A stretch of 64,000 bases of DNA from Aquisalimonas lutea (GTDB lineage Bacteria; Pseudomonadota; Gammaproteobacteria; Nitrococcales; Aquisalimonadaceae): the NCBI RefSeq assembly GCF_030409225.1, contig NZ_JAUFPK010000001.1:101230-165229 (forward strand). The letters run 5' to 3'. A model generated the notes under the pieces. It worked only from the letters and a program-made list of their open reading frames with translations. It made no database searches and was not told where the DNA came from. A program made the translations under genes and the position numbers. Below, piece after piece: positions 9,628-18,220 of this stretch. The stretch's first letter is position 1. Every line of letters begins with the position of its first letter.

Positions 9628-9868
9628 GAGGCGGGCGGCGCGGGTGCGGGGGATTCCGGTTCGGGCTCCGGAGCTCCGCTTACGGCCCCTGCTTCGGTGG
9701 AAGCAGGGGCCTATCCTCCGCTCCGGCCTGGCCGGCTGACAGCACATCCCTGTGCTGACAGCCGGTGGCGGCATCCCTGCCGCCACCCCTTCGGGGCCGG
9801 ACGGCCTGCGCTCCGGCGCTGCGCAAGTCGCCCGAACCGGAATCCCCCGCACCCGCGCCGCCCGCCTC
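9628..9868. repeat. Foldback element with 38-bp perfect inverted arms
   Basis: The 313-base gap between rlmI and lgt is almost entirely this structure. Arms 9628-9665 and 9831-9868 are perfect inverted copies over 38 bases. Between them are further hairpins: GCCCCTGCTT with AAGCAGGGGC, CAGCACA-TCCC-TGTGCTG, and GGTGGCGGCA-TCCC-TGCCGCCACC. No gene is visible inside. It could terminate rlmI, and is probably a copy of a dispersed non-coding repeat family. Confidence 0.75.
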
Positions 9869-9927
9869 TCCACGGAAAGCCATCAAGGTGCTGCGTCATT
9901 CCCTCGGTACAGGTACCATCCCCGGTC

Positions 9928-10728
9928 ATGCTGACATACCCTGACATCGACCCCGTTGCCATCGAGCTGGGCCCCGTCGCCATCCACTGGTACGGCCTCA
10001 TGTACCTTGTGGGCTTCCTGGGCGGCTGGCTGCTGGGCCGCTGGCGGGCGCAGCGCGCCGACAGCCCCATTCGCCCGGCGCAGATGGAGGACATGCTGGT
10101 CTACGTCGCCATCGGCGTCATCGCCGGCGGCCGGATCGGCTACATCATCTTCTACGACCCGGGCATCCTCGCCCGCGACCCGCTGGCCATCGTGCGCGTA
10201 TGGGAAGGCGGCATGAGCTTCCACGGCGGCTTCCTGGGCGTCCTGGCGGCGCTGTGGCTCTACGGGCGGCGCATCGGGGCCGGCTTCTTCCGCCTGACGG
10301 ATTTCGCCGCACCGCTGATCCCCATCGGCCTCGGCGCCGGGCGCCTGGGCAATTTCATCAACGGCGAGCTCTGGGGCAAGACCAGCGATCTCCCCTGGGC
10401 CATGGTCTACCCGCCCATGGGGCCGGAGCCGCGCCACCCCTCGCAGCTCTACGAGTTCGCGCTGGAGGGCGTGGTCCTGTTCGCCGCCCTGTGGCTGTTC
10501 TCCAGCCGGCCGCGGCCGACCATGGCGGTATCCGGGCTGTTCCTGGTGCTCTACGGCGGCTTCCGCTTCCTGGTGGAGTTCGTGCGCCTGCCCGACGAGC
10601 ACCTGGGCTACCTGGCATTCGACTGGCTCACCATGGGGCAGCTGCTGTCGGCGCCCATGATCGCCCTGGGCGTCGTCCTGCTGGCGCTCGCCTATCGCGT
10701 CCCCAAGCCCGACGGAGCGCAGACGTGA
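9928..10728 (+). CDS. lgt: Prolipoprotein diacylglyceryl transferase
   Basis: Inner-membrane enzyme transferring diacylglycerol from phosphatidylglycerol to the lipobox cysteine of prelipoproteins. The 266 residues contain several membrane helices, the family motif [13 protein letters not shown] (near residue 135), and HPSQLYE. The first helix follows [11 protein letters not shown]. The ATG at 9928 matches the family N-terminus; the frame upstream is repeat sequence. Its stop overlaps the thyA GTG by four bases, a neighbour pair conserved across Gammaproteobacteria. Confidence 0.95.
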   Translation: MLTYPDIDPVAIELGPVAIHWYGLMYLVGFLGGWLLGRWRAQRADSPIRPAQMEDMLVYVAIGVIAGGRIGYIIFYDPGILARDPLAIVRVWEGGMSFHGGFLGVLAALWLYGRRIGAGFFRLTDFAAPLIPIGLGAGRLGNFINGELWGKTSDLPWAMVYPPMGPEPRHPSQLYEFALEGVVLFAALWLFSSRPRPTMAVSGLFLVLYGGFRFLVEFVRLPDEHLGYLAFDWLTMGQLLSAPMIALGVVLLALAYRVPKPDGAQT

Positions 10729-11519
10729 AGCAGTATCTCGATCTCATGCGCTACGTGCGCGACCACGGGGTCCGCAAGGAGGACCGCACCGGCACGGGCA
10801 CCCTGTCGGTATTCGGCCACCAGATGCGTTTCGACCTGGCGCAGGGCTTCCCGCTGGTTACCACCAAGCGCATCCACCTCAAGTCGGTGATCCACGAGCT
10901 GCTGTGGTTCCTCAGCGGTGACAGCAACATCGGCTACCTCAAGCAGCACGGGGTCAGCATCTGGGACGCCTGGGCCGACGACAACGGCGACCTGGGTCCG
11001 GTGTACGGCGTCCAGTGGCGTTCCTGGCCGGCACCCAACGGCGAGCGCATCGACCAGATCAGCCGGCTGCTGGAGCAGATCCGCCGCAACCCCGACTCCC
11101 GCCGCCTGATCGTCTCCGCCTGGAACCCGGCCGAGGTGGAGGACATGGCCTTGCCGCCGTGCCACACGCTGTTCCAGTTCTACGTCGCCGACGGGCGCCT
11201 GTCCTGCCAGCTCTACCAGCGCAGCGCCGACCTGTTCCTGGGCGTGCCGTTCAACATCGCCTCCTACGCGCTGCTGACGCTGATGGTCGCCCAGGTCACG
11301 AACCTGCGGCCGGGCGAGTTCATCCACACGCTGGGCGACACCCACCTGTACCTGAATCACCTGGAGCAGGCGGACACGCAGCTGGCGCGGACCCCGCATC
11401 CGCTGCCCACCATGCACCTCAACCCGGACGTGGACGACCTGTTCGCGTTCCGCTACGAGGATTTCCGGCTGGAGGGCTACGACCCGGAGCCCCATATCAA
11501 GGCGCCGGTGGCGGTGTAG
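10725..11519 (+). CDS. thyA: Thymidylate synthase
   Basis: Makes dTMP from dUMP using methylene-THF, producing dihydrofolate. Its 264 residues equal the E. coli length. Visible motifs are [12 protein letters not shown], the nucleophile motif [12 protein letters not shown] (Cys near 146), [17 protein letters not shown] and the C-terminal IKAPVAV. The start is GTG in GTGA, overlapping the lgt stop, and the N-terminus MKQYLDLM agrees with the family. Downstream, across two foldback repeats, is folA, which recycles the dihydrofolate product. Confidence 0.96.
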   Translation: MKQYLDLMRYVRDHGVRKEDRTGTGTLSVFGHQMRFDLAQGFPLVTTKRIHLKSVIHELLWFLSGDSNIGYLKQHGVSIWDAWADDNGDLGPVYGVQWRSWPAPNGERIDQISRLLEQIRRNPDSRRLIVSAWNPAEVEDMALPPCHTLFQFYVADGRLSCQLYQRSADLFLGVPFNIASYALLTLMVAQVTNLRPGEFIHTLGDTHLYLNHLEQADTQLARTPHPLPTMHLNPDVDDLFAFRYEDFRLEGYDPEPHIKAPVAV

Positions 11520-11558
11520 AGGGAGCTGAAGAATGCAGCGGACGCGGACGAGGGCACA

Positions 11559-11670
11559 AGCTTCGGGCGGGGTGACCGGTCACGGACCGTCACCGGCCAT
11601 GGATGGCCGGTGTCGAGCGTACATGGATGTATTTACAGCGTGTCCGTGACCGGTCTCCCCGCCCGAAGCT
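11559..11670. repeat. Foldback repeat unit A
   Basis: Arms 11559-11586 and 11643-11670 are inverted copies matching at 27 of 28 positions. The loop contains a smaller palindrome ACCGGCCATGGATGGCCGGT and a conserved core (about 11611-11645) shared in reverse with unit B at 11696-11804. It lies directly after thyA and may act as its terminator. Part of the 350-base thyA-folA gap. Confidence 0.75.
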
Positions 11671-11695
11671 CCCGGGACAAGAGGGAGAGTCCGGG

Positions 11696-11804
11696 GCACG
11701 AGGCGGGCCGTTCGGTTCCGGACACGCCGTGAATACGTCCCTGTAGGCTCGACTGCGGCCGTCCTGGCCGCAGACGGTCCGGAACCGAACGGCCCGCCTC
11801 GTGC
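11696..11804. repeat. Foldback repeat unit B (inverted relative to A)
   Basis: Arms 11696-11722 and 11778-11804 are perfect 27-base inverted copies. The inner hairpin is CTGCGGCCGTCCTGGCCGCAG split by a short loop. The core beginning GACACGCCGTGAATACGT is the reverse complement of the unit A core at about 28 of 33 positions, so the two are diverged copies of one repeat in opposite orientation. Confidence 0.75.
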
Positions 11805-11869
11805 TGTGCCCGGGCTCGATACCATCGACCCAGGTTCAACCGCGAAGCAGAAACCTAGTGAGCCCCGTA

Positions 11870-12364
11870 ATGATCGCACTCATCGCCGCCCTCACCCCCG
11901 ACCGCGTCATCGGCCGCGACAACGGGCTCCCCTGGCACATCCCCGACGACCTGCGCCACTTCAAGCGCCTGACCCGGGGCAAGCCGGTCATCATGGGACG
12001 GCGGAACTACCTCTCCATCGGCCGGCCGCTGCCGGAGCGCACCAACATCGTGCTGAGCCGCAGCCAGGACTTCGAGGCCCCGGGGTGCCGGGTGGTCGAC
12101 ACGCCCGAAGCCGCCGTGGAGGCCGCCGGCGACGCCGGCGAGATCATGGTCATCGGCGGCGCCGAGATCTACCGGCTGTTCCTTCCCCGAGCACAGCGCA
12201 TGTACCTGACCTGGGTGGAGACGGATCTCACCGGGGATACCCATTTCCCCGCCTACGACACGGCCGCCTGGCGCGTCGCGGACGAGCAGCGCCAGCCCCC
12301 GGGGGAAGGGACCCCGTACGCGCTTTGCTACCAGACCCTGGAACGATGCCCGGAGCCTTGTTGA
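11870..12364 (+). CDS. folA: Dihydrofolate reductase
   Basis: Reduces dihydrofolate to tetrahydrofolate with NADPH, closing the loop opened by ThyA. It has 164 residues. Motifs are IAALTPDRVIGRDNGLPWHI (substrate loop, Trp and the acidic residue of DDLRHFK), VIMGRRNYLSIGRPLP and VIGGAEIYRLFLP. The ATG at 11870 fits the family; a GTG four codons upstream is a possible alternative. No strong ribosome site is evident. It follows the foldback repeats and precedes a regulatory region for the MerR gene. Confidence 0.94.
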   Translation: MIALIAALTPDRVIGRDNGLPWHIPDDLRHFKRLTRGKPVIMGRRNYLSIGRPLPERTNIVLSRSQDFEAPGCRVVDTPEAAVEAAGDAGEIMVIGGAEIYRLFLPRAQRMYLTWVETDLTGDTHFPAYDTAAWRVADEQRQPPGEGTPYALCYQTLERCPEPC

Positions 12365-12383
12365 ACCGGCCCGGGAATCCAGC

Positions 12384-12416
12384 GATGATAAACTGATACA
12401 ATAACTATACAACGGC
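12384..12416 (+). promoter_or_regulatory. Three 11-bp direct repeats: candidate CarH/LitR-type operator
   Basis: Consecutive 11-mers GATGATAAACT, GATACAATAAC and TATACAACGGC share the core ATACAA (the first is degraded). Tandem 11-bp repeats around an A/T-rich promoter are how CarA/CarH-type MerR proteins bind. They lie 33 bases before the MerR gene start and include a -10-like TACAAT, implying autorepression of the merR-photolyase unit. Experimental support is lacking. Confidence 0.55.
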
Positions 12417-12448
12417 CACCACGGCGGCGACCCAAGGGAGTGCAAGCC

Positions 12449-13354
12449 TTGAGCAAGGGTCTGTATCCAATACGAACCATTGCGGCCATGACCGGCGTCA
12501 ACCCGGTGACACTGCGTGCATGGGAGCGCCGCTACGGCATCATCCGGCCCCAGCGCACCCCCAAGGGGCACCGCCTGTACACGGAGCGCGACATCGACCG
12601 CATCCGCCAGGTCCTGGTCCTGCTGGAGCGCGGCATCCCCATCAGCCAGGCCCGCCAGGTGCTCGACGAGGGCGAGCCCGGAGCGCAGTCCGGCGCCGCG
12701 GAGCCGGCCCGGGCGGAACCGGATGACAGCGTCTGGAGCAGCTTTCTGGCACGCATGCGCACCTCGGCCAGCGTCTTCGACGAGCACGGCCTCGACGACG
12801 TCCTCCAGGAAGCGCACTCGCTGTTCCCCGCATCCCGGGTCCGCCACCACCTGATCGAGCCGCTGTACCGCCAGTTCGCCGGCTCCCGCGAGCCGGATGC
12901 CCGGACCGCCCAGGACGCCTTCCTGAGCGGCTGGCTGAGCACCGTCCTCGGCACCCGGCTGCGCCATCGCAGCCCGCGTACGTCCGGCCCTCGGCTGCTC
13001 CTGGCGTCCCTGGGCGCAGCGCCGGACCCCGTTGCCCTTCTGCTGCTGGCCTGCGAGGCCGTCGATCGCGACTACCGGGTCACCCTGCTGCTGGGCGATC
13101 TGCCCGTGCAGCAGCTGGAGGCGGCGGCGCGGGACAGCGGGGCCGAGGCGATCCTCCTGTGGAGTGGACAGGCGGCCGAGGAAGCCGTCGCGGCCGCGCC
13201 GGACAGCACCGAGTTCCCGATCTTCCTGGCGGGCCCCGCCGCCCGCTCCCCGGACGGGCAGACGGGCCCGTTCATCCCCGTACCCGGAGACAGCCGCGAC
13301 ATCCTCACGGGCGTGGACACCCGCTATCACGCCCCGGGGTGGGCCACTGCATGA
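12449..13354 (+). CDS. MerR-family regulator of the CarH/LitR type lacking the B12 histidine
   Basis: A 301-residue DNA-binding protein. It has an N-terminal MerR helix-turn-helix (residues about 2-70: YPIRTIAAMTGVNPVTLRAW, ERRYG), a four-helix region (about 95-170) with a Trp and a downstream EH resembling the CarH light-sensor bundle, and a C-terminal cobalamin-binding-like Rossmann domain (about 185-290). The E-x-H-x-x-G cobalamin ligand motif expected near the start of that domain is replaced by APDPVA, so B12 binding is doubtful. TTG at 12449 is preferred since AAGGGAG lies eight bases upstream; GTG at 12440 overlaps that site. It overlaps photolyase by four bases, so it probably controls a light or photodamage response. 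Confidence 0.85.
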   Translation: MSKGLYPIRTIAAMTGVNPVTLRAWERRYGIIRPQRTPKGHRLYTERDIDRIRQVLVLLERGIPISQARQVLDEGEPGAQSGAAEPARAEPDDSVWSSFLARMRTSASVFDEHGLDDVLQEAHSLFPASRVRHHLIEPLYRQFAGSREPDARTAQDAFLSGWLSTVLGTRLRHRSPRTSGPRLLLASLGAAPDPVALLLLACEAVDRDYRVTLLLGDLPVQQLEAAARDSGAEAILLWSGQAAEEAVAAAPDSTEFPIFLAGPAARSPDGQTGPFIPVPGDSRDILTGVDTRYHAPGWATA

Positions 13355-14766
13355 GGCCGACGCTGGTCTGGTTCCGTCGGGACCTGCGCCTGGCGGACAA
13401 CCCGGCGCTGGCCGCGGCGGCCGAGGGCGGCCCGGTGCTGCCGGTCTACATCCACGCCCCCCACGAGGAAGCCCCCTGGCAGCCCGGAGCGGCGAGCCGC
13501 TGGTGGCTTCATCACAGCCTCCACGCCCTCGCGGCCCGCCTGCGCGCGCGGGGCCTGCCGCTGATCGTCATCCAGGCGGAGGCGACACTGGCCGCCCTGC
13601 GTGGCCTCGTCGCCGACACCGGCGCCCGGCGCATCGTCTGGAACCGGCTCTACGAGCCCGCCGTGATCACCCGGGACCGGACCATCAAGCAGGCCCTGCG
13701 CGCGGACGGTGTCGCCGCGGAGAGCTACAACGCCGCGCTGCTCTTCGAGCCCTGGGAGATCCGCAAGCGCGACGGCGGCCACTACAGGGCCTTCACCCCC
13801 TTCCACCGGGCTCTGGAGGGCGCGGGCGATCCCCCGGCGCCGCTGGACATTCCGCACCTGGAGCCGGCCCACACGATCCCGCGGTCCGCGACCGTCGACG
13901 ACCTCGGCCTGCTCCCCGCAGTGCCCTGGGACCGGGGCCTGCGCGCGCGCTGGACACCGGGTGAAGAAGGCGCCCGGCGCCGCCTGGAGCAGTTCGTCGG
14001 CGAGCGCCTGGAAGCGTATGCCGAAAACCGGGACGTGCCGGCGCAAAGCGGGACGTCCGGCCTGTCCGCACCGCTGCACTTCGGCGAGGTCGGCCCGCGG
14101 CAGATCCACGCCGCCGTGCGCGGGCGCATCCACGACGACGGCGCCGGAGCATTCCTGGGCGAGATCGCCTGGCGGGAGTTCGCCCACCACCTGCTGTTCC
14201 ACTGCCCGTCGATGCCGGACGAGCCGCTGGACACCCGTTTCCGGGCGTTCCCCTGGCGCGCGGATCAAGCCGACCTCCTGCGTGCCTGGCAGGCCGGGCG
14301 CACCGGCATCCCCATCGTCGACGCGGGCATGCGCGAGCTGTGGACCACCGGCTGGATGCACAATCGGCTGCGCATGGTGGTGGGCTCGCTGCTCACCAAG
14401 AACCTGCGCATTCCCTGGCAGGAGGGCGAGCGCTGGTTCTGGGACACGCTGGTGGACGCCGACCTGGCCAGCAACAGCATGGGCTGGCAGTGGATCCAGG
14501 GCTGCGGCGCCGACGCCGCCCCGTACTTCCGCATCTTCAATCCGGTACGCCAGGGCGAGCGTTTCGACCCGGACGGCGCCTACGTGCGGCACTGGGTCCC
14601 GGAGCTGGCGGCCCTGCCCGCTAAGCACATCCATGCCCCGTGGCGGACGCCGGCGGCCGAGCTCCGTGAGGCCGGGGTGCAGCCCGGCCGCACCTACCCG
14701 GAGCCCGTGGTGGATCTCGCCGCCACCCGGAAGGAGGCGCTGAAGGCCTACCAGGCCATCCGCTGA
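13351..14766 (+). CDS. phrB: Deoxyribodipyrimidine photolyase
   Basis: Light-driven repair of cyclobutane pyrimidine dimers. The 471 residues comprise an N-terminal antenna domain (about 1-130, TLVWFRRDLRLADNPAL) and a C-terminal FAD domain. Recognisable FAD-region motifs are GEIAWREFAHHLLFHCP, WTTGWMHNRLRMVVGS and SNSMGWQWIQGCGADAAPYF. The start ATG overlaps the regulator's stop (ATGA). Co-transcription with a CarH/LitR-like MerR gene is a recurrent arrangement for light-induced photolyases. Its antenna cofactor (MTHF or deazaflavin) cannot be told from sequence by eye. Confidence 0.95.
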   Translation: MRPTLVWFRRDLRLADNPALAAAAEGGPVLPVYIHAPHEEAPWQPGAASRWWLHHSLHALAARLRARGLPLIVIQAEATLAALRGLVADTGARRIVWNRLYEPAVITRDRTIKQALRADGVAAESYNAALLFEPWEIRKRDGGHYRAFTPFHRALEGAGDPPAPLDIPHLEPAHTIPRSATVDDLGLLPAVPWDRGLRARWTPGEEGARRRLEQFVGERLEAYAENRDVPAQSGTSGLSAPLHFGEVGPRQIHAAVRGRIHDDGAGAFLGEIAWREFAHHLLFHCPSMPDEPLDTRFRAFPWRADQADLLRAWQAGRTGIPIVDAGMRELWTTGWMHNRLRMVVGSLLTKNLRIPWQEGERWFWDTLVDADLASNSMGWQWIQGCGADAAPYFRIFNPVRQGERFDPDGAYVRHWVPELAALPAKHIHAPWRTPAAELREAGVQPGRTYPEPVVDLAATRKEALKAYQAIR

Positions 14767-14841
14767 GGGCACGCCCCTTACCACCCGGGAAGGGCCTTCC
14801 GGTATGATCGTCGGCCTTCGATCATTGAAGGAATCGGCGCC

Positions 14842-15735
14842 ATGACCCAGCCCCCCGCGAGCCTCTACCAGAGCGAGCTGACGAGCCTGCCGCTGGTCCA
14901 GCGCGGCAAGGTGCGCGACATCTATGCCGTGGACGACGATCACCTGCTCATCGTCACCACCGACCGCCTGTCCGCCTTCGACGTGGTGCTGCCGGATCCC
15001 GTGCCCGGCAAGGGCGAGGTCCTGACCCGCGTGTCCGATTTCTGGTTCCGGCACCTGGGCGATGTCATCGCCAACCACGTCGCCGCCATGCCGCTGGAGC
15101 GCGCTGTGCCGGACGCCGACGACCGGGCCCAGATCGCCGGGCGCGCCACGGTGGTGCGGCGGCTCCGGGCCCTGCCGGTGGAGGCCATCGTCCGGGGGTA
15201 CCTGAGCGGCTCGGGCTGGCAGGACTACCGGAACAACGGTGCCGTGTGCGGCATTCCGCTGCCCACGGGGCTGCAACAGGCCGAGCAGCTCCCGGAACCC
15301 ATCTACACCCCGTCCACCAAGGCGGAGGTCGGCGATCACGACGAGAACGTCGCCTTCGAGGCCACCGCGGCGAGCCTCGGTCACGACCTGGCCGCGCAGG
15401 TACGCGACACGGCGCTGGAGCTTTACCGGCGCGCCGCCGCCTACGCGGCCCCCCGGGGCATCATCATCGCGGATACCAAGTTCGAGTTCGGCCTGGACGC
15501 CGACGACCGGCTGACCCTCATCGACGAGGCGCTCACGCCGGACTCGTCACGCTTCTGGCCGGCCGCGGAATACCGCGTGGGCACATCACCGCCGAGCTTC
15601 GACAAGCAGTACGTGCGGGACTACCTGGAGACCCTGGACTGGGACAAGACGGCCCCGGGACCGCACCTGCCGGAGACCGTCATCCGGCGCACCGCGGACA
15701 AGTACCGGGAAGCCGAGCGCCTGCTGGTGTCCTAG
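14842..15735 (+). CDS. purC: Phosphoribosylaminoimidazole-succinocarboxamide (SAICAR) synthase
   Basis: Joins aspartate to CAIR using ATP in de novo purine synthesis. At 297 residues it is the longer, ADE1-like type rather than the ~237-residue E. coli PurC. Motifs are [68 protein letters not shown] and IADTKFEFG. The ATG at 14842 follows GAAGGAATCGGCGCC. It is followed by REP-type repeats, with pgk convergent beyond them. Confidence 0.95.
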   Translation: MTQPPASLYQSELTSLPLVQRGKVRDIYAVDDDHLLIVTTDRLSAFDVVLPDPVPGKGEVLTRVSDFWFRHLGDVIANHVAAMPLERAVPDADDRAQIAGRATVVRRLRALPVEAIVRGYLSGSGWQDYRNNGAVCGIPLPTGLQQAEQLPEPIYTPSTKAEVGDHDENVAFEATAASLGHDLAAQVRDTALELYRRAAAYAAPRGIIIADTKFEFGLDADDRLTLIDEALTPDSSRFWPAAEYRVGTSPPSFDKQYVRDYLETLDWDKTAPGPHLPETVIRRTADKYREAERLLVS

Positions 15736-15776
15736 GGAATTCCCTGGCAGCCGCGGCAACGCCCCGAAGACAGCCG

Positions 15777-15953
15777 GTAGGAGCGACGTGAGTCGCGACC
15801 TTTTAGAGAACCTGATGCTCTGGAAAGTCGAGGCTGAAGCCTCTCCCACAGGATCTTGCAGCTTGCCTCACCGAAGCCGTGTAGGAGCGGCTTCAGCCGC
15901 GATCTTGCAGGGCGTCGGGCTCTCTGGAACGTCGCAACTCACGTTGCTCCTAC
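15777..15953. repeat. Cluster of four REP-type palindromic repeats
   Basis: Four units alternate in direction in the 223-base gap between convergent purC and pgk. They are GTAGGAGCGACGTGAGTCGC (15777 on), the reverse of TGTGGGAGAGGCTTCAGCC (about 15827-15850), GTAGGAGCGGCTTCAGCCGC (from 15891), and the reverse of GTAGGAGCAACGTGAGTTGC (15931-15953). These match the REP repeats widespread in Pseudomonas-like genomes. They probably serve as bidirectional terminators or transcript stabilisers here. Confidence 0.85.
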
Positions 15954-15958
15954 AGCGC

Positions 15959-17140
15959 TCAGCCCCGGGCCCGCTGTTCCAGAATGGCCACCGCCGGCAG
16001 GGTCCTGCCTTCCAGGAACTCCAGGAATGCGCCGCCGCCGGTGGAGATGTAGGACAGGCGATCGGCCACGCCGTAGCGGGCCACGGCGGCCAGGGTGTCG
16101 CCGCCGCCGGCGATGGAGAAGGCGTCGCTGGCGGCGATGGCCTCAGCGACGCGGCGCGTGCCGGCACCGAACTGCTCGAACTCGAACACGCCCACGGGCC
16201 CGTTCCAGACGATGGTGCCGGCCTGCTCCAGCAACTCTGCATAGCGCGCCGCCGTCTCGGGGCCGATGTCCAGGATCAGGTCCTCGGGTCCGACCTCCTC
16301 GACGCGCTTGGTGGTGGCCTCGGCGTCCCCGGCGAAGCGCGGGGCGGTCACCACGTCCGTGGGCACCGGGATCTCGGCACCCTTGGAGCGCGCGGCGTCC
16401 ATGAGCCGCTTCGCCTCGTCCACCAGATCCGCCTCGTACAGCGACGCCCCCACGGGATGGCCCGCCGCCGCGATGAACGTGTTGGCGATGCCGCCGCCGA
16501 CGATGAGCTGGTCCACGACGCCGCTCAGCGACTCCAGCACGGTCAGCTTGGTGGAAACCTTGGAGCCGCCCACGATGGCGGTCATGGGCCGGTCGGGGGC
16601 TTCCAGCGCCTTGCTCAGGGCGTCCAGCTCCGCCGCCAGCAGCGGCCCGGCGCAGGCCACCGGCGCGAACCGCGCCACGCCGTGGGTGGACGCCTGGGCC
16701 CGGTGGGCGGTACCGAAGGCGTCCATGACGAAGACGTCGCACAGGGCGGCCATGCGCCGCGCCAGGGCCTCGTCGTCGGCGGTCTCGCCGGCGTTGAAGC
16801 GCACGTTCTCGCACAGCACCAGCTCGCCGTCGTGCAGCGTCACGCCGTCGAGCCAGTCGGCCTCCAGGCGCACCGGCTGGCCCAGCAGCTCGCCCAGCCG
16901 CTCGGCCACCGGCGCCAGCGACGACGCCGGATCCGGCACGCCCTCCTGCGGCCGTCCCAGGTGGCTCATCACCATCACCCGCGCGCCGGCGGCCAGCGCC
17001 GTGCGCAGGGTCTCCAGGGACGCGCGCAGCCGCGTGTCATCGGTCACCCGGCCCTGGTCATCCACCGGGACGTTGAGATCCTGGCGGATCAGCACCCGCT
17101 TGCCGGCCAGATCCAGGTCCGTCATGCGCTCAACGGCCAT
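15959..17140 (-). CDS. pgk: Phosphoglycerate kinase
   Basis: Interconverts 1,3-bisphosphoglycerate and 3-phosphoglycerate with ADP/ATP, in glycolysis, gluconeogenesis or the Calvin cycle. The 393 residues begin [20 protein letters not shown] with the family's RxDLNVP motif. Others are [24 protein letters not shown] and the C-terminal [13 protein letters not shown] nucleotide motif. The ATG at 17140 has GAGGAGC before it, and upstream frame is not coding-like. Third gene after tkt and gap/epd on this strand, 59 bases from gap. Confidence 0.95.
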   Translation of the reverse strand: MAVERMTDLDLAGKRVLIRQDLNVPVDDQGRVTDDTRLRASLETLRTALAAGARVMVMSHLGRPQEGVPDPASSLAPVAERLGELLGQPVRLEADWLDGVTLHDGELVLCENVRFNAGETADDEALARRMAALCDVFVMDAFGTAHRAQASTHGVARFAPVACAGPLLAAELDALSKALEAPDRPMTAIVGGSKVSTKLTVLESLSGVVDQLIVGGGIANTFIAAAGHPVGASLYEADLVDEAKRLMDAARSKGAEIPVPTDVVTAPRFAGDAEATTKRVEEVGPEDLILDIGPETAARYAELLEQAGTIVWNGPVGVFEFEQFGAGTRRVAEAIAASDAFSIAGGGDTLAAVARYGVADRLSYISTGGGAFLEFLEGRTLPAVAILEQRARG

Positions 17141-17199
17141 TGTCAGCTCCTCTTCATTGCCTCGTCCTGACGCGCCGCGCCGGGCGCTCCCCCCCGGCA

Positions 17200-18219
17200 T
17201 CACGCCGCGCGGCCGAGCCAGCGGGCGGCGACGTCCACCATGCGGTTGGCGAACCCCCACTCGTTGTCGAACCACAGCATCAGGTGCGCCAGCCGGCCGC
17301 TGACCCGCGTCTGGGTGCCGTCGACGATACCGGAGCGGGGATCGTGGTTGAAATCACAGGAGGCGTGGGCCTCCTCGCTGTAGCCGAGAATGCCCGCCAG
17401 CTCGCGTTCGCACGCCGCGGCCAGCAGGCGGTTGACGGCATCGGCGGTCGCCGGCTCGCGGAGCTGGACGTTGACGTCCATGGCGGAGACGTTGAGTGTC
17501 GGCACCCGCACGTGCTGCGCGTGCAGCCGGCCGCTCATCTCCGGCATGAAGCGCTCGATTCCCCGGGCCAGCCCGGTGGCCACGGGAACCATGGACGTCA
17601 GCGCCGAGCGCGTGCGGCGCAGGTCCGCGTCGTGGTAGCCGTCCACCAGGGGCTGATCGTTCATCACCGAGTGGATCGTGGTCACGCTGGCCGCCTCGAT
17701 GCCGTAGCGCCCGTGCACCTGCTGCAGCACCGGCAGCAGGCAGTTGGTACTGCAGGACGCATTGGACACCAGCCGCTGCTCCGCGCCGAGGTCCTCATGG
17801 TTGACGCCGAGGATGACGGTCAGGTCCACGTCCGAGGCATCGGCCATGGGGTGGGACATCAGTACCCGGGGCGCCCCCGCCGTCAGGTGCGCCTCGGCTT
17901 CGGAACGGCGGGAAAAACGGCCCGAGCAGTCCAGCACCAGGTCCACCCGTTGCTTGCGCCAGTCCAGCGCGGCCGGATCCGATGCATGGGTGACCGCGAT
18001 GGGCTGCTCGTTGATCCGCAGCTCACCGTCCGCGGCGGCCACGGTGCCGGGAAAGATCCCGTGGGTGGAATCGAAGCGCGTGAGGTGGGCCATGCCCTCA
18101 AGGCTCGCCGGCTCGTTGATCGCGACCACCGGCATGTCCGCATCCAGGCCCCGCTCGTACAGGGCCCGCAGGACGCACCGGCCGATGCGGCCGTAGCCGT
18201 TGATGGCGAGGCGCGGCAT
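17200..18219 (-). CDS. epd: Erythrose-4-phosphate / glyceraldehyde-3-phosphate dehydrogenase (Epd-like)
   Basis: NAD(P)-dependent aldose-phosphate dehydrogenase of 339 residues. INGYGRIGR opens the Rossmann fold. SNASCSTNC carries the nucleophile (Cys156), and [18 protein letters not shown] and [14 protein letters not shown] follow. The HSVMNDQ motif resembles Epd (HSAMHDQ) more than classical GAPDH (HAYTNDQ). Position between transketolase and pgk, however, is what a glycolytic or Calvin-cycle GAPDH would occupy. Substrate choice is therefore open: E4P for pyridoxal phosphate synthesis, G3P, or both. Its ATG is one base after the tkt stop, so they are coupled. Confidence 0.88.
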   Translation of the reverse strand: MPRLAINGYGRIGRCVLRALYERGLDADMPVVAINEPASLEGMAHLTRFDSTHGIFPGTVAAADGELRINEQPIAVTHASDPAALDWRKQRVDLVLDCSGRFSRRSEAEAHLTAGAPRVLMSHPMADASDVDLTVILGVNHEDLGAEQRLVSNASCSTNCLLPVLQQVHGRYGIEAASVTTIHSVMNDQPLVDGYHDADLRRTRSALTSMVPVATGLARGIERFMPEMSGRLHAQHVRVPTLNVSAMDVNVQLREPATADAVNRLLAAACERELAGILGYSEEAHASCDFNHDPRSGIVDGTQTRVSGRLAHLMLWFDNEWGFANRMVDVAARWLGRAA

Positions 18220-18220
18220 G

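Noticed and set aside
15777-15953. CRISPR array
   Set aside because: Repeats are palindromic, alternate in orientation and have unequal spacing, so they are REP elements.
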